The position numbers and the translations under genes were made by a program. From NCBI GenBank assembly GCA_018400615.1, contig JAGYML010000003.1:1-45715 (forward strand): a stretch of 45,715 nucleotides of DNA. The letters are read 5' to 3'. The stretch is from a bacterium. Lineage in GTDB: Bacteria > Bacillota_I > Bacilli_A > Izemoplasmatales > Izemoplasmataceae. Under the pieces are notes generated by a model. It did no database searches and was not told the origin of the DNA. It worked only from the letters and a program-made list of their open reading frames with translations. Positions 43,991 to 45,715 of this stretch are shown here, piece by piece (within the stretch, counting starts at the first letter, position 1; each line of letters opens with the position of its first letter).

Positions 43991-44664
43991 ATCGAATTGT
44001 TGAGTTTTATTTTTGAAATGGAAATATATCCGTTTAAATTGGCATAAACATCACTGTCTGTTGGAATAACCTGTTCCAAAAATTCCTTGGTATGCTTGAA
44101 AACATTGTTTTCAATTTTAGGAATCAAACGTGCGCGTCTAAAAAAGGGTTTGGTGATCATCACACCTTTTGGCGCTTTGAAATCATCAGAGGGGAAATTG
44201 ATGTTTATCACGTAATCAAAAGATGGAATATTTTCATTAAAGACATATTCAATTGTCTGCTTCAGATATCTTTTAACAATCTCTTTACCCTGAAAATCTC
44301 CTGATATGGCTATGGTCTTTTTACCAAAGTAATTACCTTGGAGTGCCGCTCCAACAGTCCCTGAATACAATATGTCAACACCTATGTTATAACCTTTATT
44401 TACACCAGACACTATTATATCGGGATTCAAGTCCAACCCAAAAAGACCAAAAGAAACACAATCGGCCGGGGTCCCTTCAATAGCATACTTGTTATCATGT
44501 ATTTTTCTAAAAGGAACAGAATCGATTGTAATGGAAGTGCTTTTTCCAGATTGTTGTCTTTCAGGTGCCACTACAGTGACCGCTCCGAATTCCTTGAGCA
44601 CCTCTTCTGCAAGCTTCAAACGCGATGATTCTATGCCATCGTCATTTACAAGTAATATATTCAT
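43987..44664 (-). CDS. surE: 5'/3'-nucleotidase SurE
   Basis: SurE is a metal-dependent nucleoside monophosphate phosphatase. The 225-residue protein starts MNILLVNDDGIESSRLK, with the metal-binding Asp8-Asp9, then RQQSGKSTSIT with the conserved Ser, GTPADCV and the Asn in VSGVNKGYNIG. The length is slightly short of the usual ~250. It has AGGAG before its ATG and its own promoter, and it is coupled to the nudix gene by a 4-base overlap. Confidence 0.95.
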   Translation of the reverse strand: MNILLVNDDGIESSRLKLAEEVLKEFGAVTVVAPERQQSGKSTSITIDSVPFRKIHDNKYAIEGTPADCVSFGLFGLDLNPDIIVSGVNKGYNIGVDILYSGTVGAALQGNYFGKKTIAISGDFQGKEIVKRYLKQTIEYVFNENIPSFDYVININFPSDDFKAPKGVMITKPFFRRARLIPKIENNVFKHTKEFLEQVIPTDSDVYANLNGYISISKIKLNNSI

Positions 44665-44693
44665 TTTAAAACTCCTAGCTATAGATTTATTTT

Positions 44694-44722
44694 ATTCTAT
44701 AATCAATAACTAATTTATTCAA
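44694..44722 (-). promoter_or_regulatory. surE-mutT promoter (TTGAAT-17-TAGAAT)
   Basis: The -35 TTGAAT (44717-44722) and -10 TAGAAT (44694-44699) are 17 bases apart on the minus strand, 30 bases before the surE ATG, in A/T-rich DNA. Confidence 0.55.
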
Positions 44723-44728
44723 GCAAAA

Positions 44729-45376
44729 TCACAATGATTGCCTTGAGACAATGAATTGATAAATGTATTCAGCAAAAAATTTTGCATTGTCCTTATTGTA
44801 TTTTATGTTTTTGGGAATCGGTTGACGTTTATCATATTCAGACATGGCAATAAAAGCATATAGATGTATTTTGTATGTATCAGGCAAATAGTTTTGTAAA
44901 AGTTCTTTATACACCAATAACTCACTCTCTTTCTTCTGCCATACAGTAGAAACATTAGGGAAAGTATTGGATACCCTGAACTCAACCAATAAAAGCCGCT
45001 TGCCATATTCAACAACAAAATCAATACGTCTGTTTTTCGAGAAATAGATTTTATATTCGCTATGCAATTTGATTTTAATCCATTCTTTATCTTTACAAAG
45101 CTTTCGCAATTCATCAAATGCCATCAACATTATTGAATAACTGTCTAGGATTGAAACAATCTCAGCTATCGAAATGTTTCTTCTAAACAATTTTTTATCT
45201 GCAAATAGTTGTCTAATGCGATTAACATACGCTTTGTCCCTTATAATTTCTCCCCTGTCGTTATTTCTTGCTGTAGTAATCTTCCAACCACTATAAAAAT
45301 CAAATTCATTATAGAAGGTTTTAAACTCGTCTAGTGACTTAAAAGAAATCATGCTGTTATTTTCAAATGTATACAT
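44729..45376 (-). CDS. hypothetical protein, possible PD-(D/E)XK-type nuclease-like fold
   Basis: I do not recognise this 215-residue protein. It is rich in Lys, Asn, Ile, Tyr and Phe, and its DNA is clearly more A/T-rich than the ribosomal and synthetase genes nearby, which suggests transfer. A segment near the middle, RRIDFVVEYGKRLLLVEFRV, has an Asp followed by a hydrophobic strand ending in Glu-x-Arg, like the core of restriction-endonuclease-type folds (D-x(n)-E-x-K) but with Arg for Lys. A later KESELLVYKELL resembles the Q/Y helix of RecB-like nucleases. The ATG at 45376 has GGTGG upstream, preferred over a GTG at 45385. It lies between surE and two tRNA genes. The nuclease idea is weak. 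Confidence 0.6.
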   Translation of the reverse strand: MYTFENNSMISFKSLDEFKTFYNEFDFYSGWKITTARNNDRGEIIRDKAYVNRIRQLFADKKLFRRNISIAEIVSILDSYSIMLMAFDELRKLCKDKEWIKIKLHSEYKIYFSKNRRIDFVVEYGKRLLLVEFRVSNTFPNVSTVWQKKESELLVYKELLQNYLPDTYKIHLYAFIAMSEYDKRQPIPKNIKYNKDNAKFFAEYIYQFIVSRQSL

Positions 45377-45511
45377 AATAACCACCTTTCACTTACATTA
45401 TGCAGATGAACAGTGGTTTTTTCTTTTTTTTAATTATTAATAAAATCCTGTGTAGTCTTCGTATACAACAAGTAGGTTTTAAAAAGTGGAATTATAAGAG
45501 TAATAAAAGAC

Positions 45512-45536
45512 AAAAAAAAGAAGCCCCAACGGCTTC
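45512..45536 (-). terminator. terminator after the tRNA genes
   Basis: On the minus strand GAAGCC-GTTGG-GGCTTC is followed by eight T. It lies 14 bases past the 3' end of tRNA-Phe and marks the end of the tRNA unit. Confidence 0.85.
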
Positions 45537-45549
45537 ATATAGCTATTAA

Positions 45550-45625
45550 TGGTGGCTCAGGGCGGAATCGAACCACCGACACATAGATTTTCAGTCTACT
45601 GCTCTACCGACTGAGCTACTGAGCC
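45550..45625 (-). tRNA. tRNA-Phe (anticodon GAA)
   Basis: A 76-base cloverleaf on the minus strand. The acceptor stem is GGCTCAG with CTGAGCC, the discriminator is A and CCA is encoded. The anticodon stem GTAGA/TCTAT encloses the loop CTGAAAA, giving anticodon GAA; the T arm GGTGG/CCGCC encloses TTCGATT. Confidence 0.97.
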
Positions 45626-45632
45626 ATAAAAA

Positions 45633-45708
45633 TGGCGGTCCTGACCGGATTTGAACCGGCGATCTCCAGTGTGACAGACTGGCATGTTAACCACTACACC
45701 ACAGGACC
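45633..45708 (-). tRNA. tRNA-Asp (anticodon GTC)
   Basis: A 76-base cloverleaf on the minus strand. The acceptor stem is GGTCCTG with CAGGACC, the discriminator is G and CCA is encoded. The anticodon stem CCAGT/ACTGG encloses the loop CTGTCAC, giving anticodon GTC; the T loop is TTCAAAT. It lies 7 bases before tRNA-Phe and is probably part of a longer tRNA array beyond the window edge. Confidence 0.97.
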
Positions 45709-45715
45709 GTTGGTT

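Noticed and set aside
45380-45431. AACCAC/GTGGTT inverted repeat followed by a T run on the plus strand
   Set aside because: No plus-strand gene reads into it and the loop is 27 bases. One arm is the ribosome binding site of the hypothetical gene; pairing might hide it, but the transcript start is unknown.
45550-45708. Attachment site or integrated element at the tRNA genes
   Set aside because: No repeat of the tRNA 3' ends and no integrase gene were seen in the window.
1-45715. CRISPR arrays, insertion sequences, prophage genes or rRNA genes
   Set aside because: No regularly spaced repeats, transposase, phage or rRNA sequences were recognised on either strand.

Overview
The window comes from a low-to-moderate G+C Gram-positive-type bacterium (Bacillota or a Mollicutes-related lineage). 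The evidence is the Firmicutes-type S10-spc-alpha ribosomal supercluster, a zinc-ribbon (type Z) S14, a RicT/YaaT gene beside holB and tmk, and strong AGGAGG-type ribosome binding sites. UGA is used as a stop (oraE, adk and the metal-transporter permease end in TGA), so this is the standard bacterial code and not the mycoplasma code. The species cannot be named from the sequence. Nearly everything is on the minus strand; only a two-gene metal ABC transporter is clearly on the plus strand.

Layout in window order: (1) 1-2641: cysS (5' part only), a cold-shock protein gene and gltX, each with its own promoter. (2) 2656-3638: rplM-rpsI with a strong promoter and a leader hairpin that covers the rplM ribosome binding site. 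(3) 3666-9670: metG, rsmI, a tRNA1(Val) methyltransferase, ricT, holB and tmk, the order known from Bacillus but without the small genes yaaQ, yaaR and yabA. (4) 9757-11423: plus-strand metal ABC transporter (ATPase and permease) with no binding-protein gene. (5) 11430-16279: nagA, truA (with a long N-terminal extension) and the ECF vitamin-transporter module ecfT-ecfA2-ecfA1. (6) 16309-30798: the S10-spc-alpha cluster from rpsJ to rplQ in canonical order, including secY, adk, map, infA, rpmJ and rpoA. (7) 30951-32399: a two-gene unit with a CmpB-type membrane protein and an HD phosphohydrolase. (8) 32401-43518: a ten-gene amino-acid fermentation operon. (9) 43546-45715: mutT-surE, an A/T-rich hypothetical gene with weak nuclease-like features, and tRNA-Phe and tRNA-Asp.

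The most interesting part is region 8. Transcribed right to left it reads ord-ortA-ortB-oraS-oraE-(mutL-like)-orr-alr-arcA-arcB, with genes overlapping or nearly touching, bracketed by two C(UUCG)G terminator hairpins. Together the genes encode a nearly complete route: arginine to citrulline (ArcA), citrulline to ornithine plus carbamoyl phosphate (ArcB), L- to D-ornithine (Orr), D-ornithine to 2,4-diaminopentanoate (B12/PLP aminomutase OraSE, probably maintained by the MutL-like ATPase), then 2-amino-4-oxopentanoate (Ord), then acetyl-CoA plus D-alanine (OrtAB). Alr would convert the D-alanine to L-alanine. Joining the arginine deiminase genes, the oxidative ornithine pathway and an alanine racemase in one operon looks unusual. 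Carbamate kinase and an arginine/ornithine transporter are not in the window.

Promoters, hairpins and start-codon choices were read by eye. Family assignments rest on recognised motifs and gene order, not on database searches.
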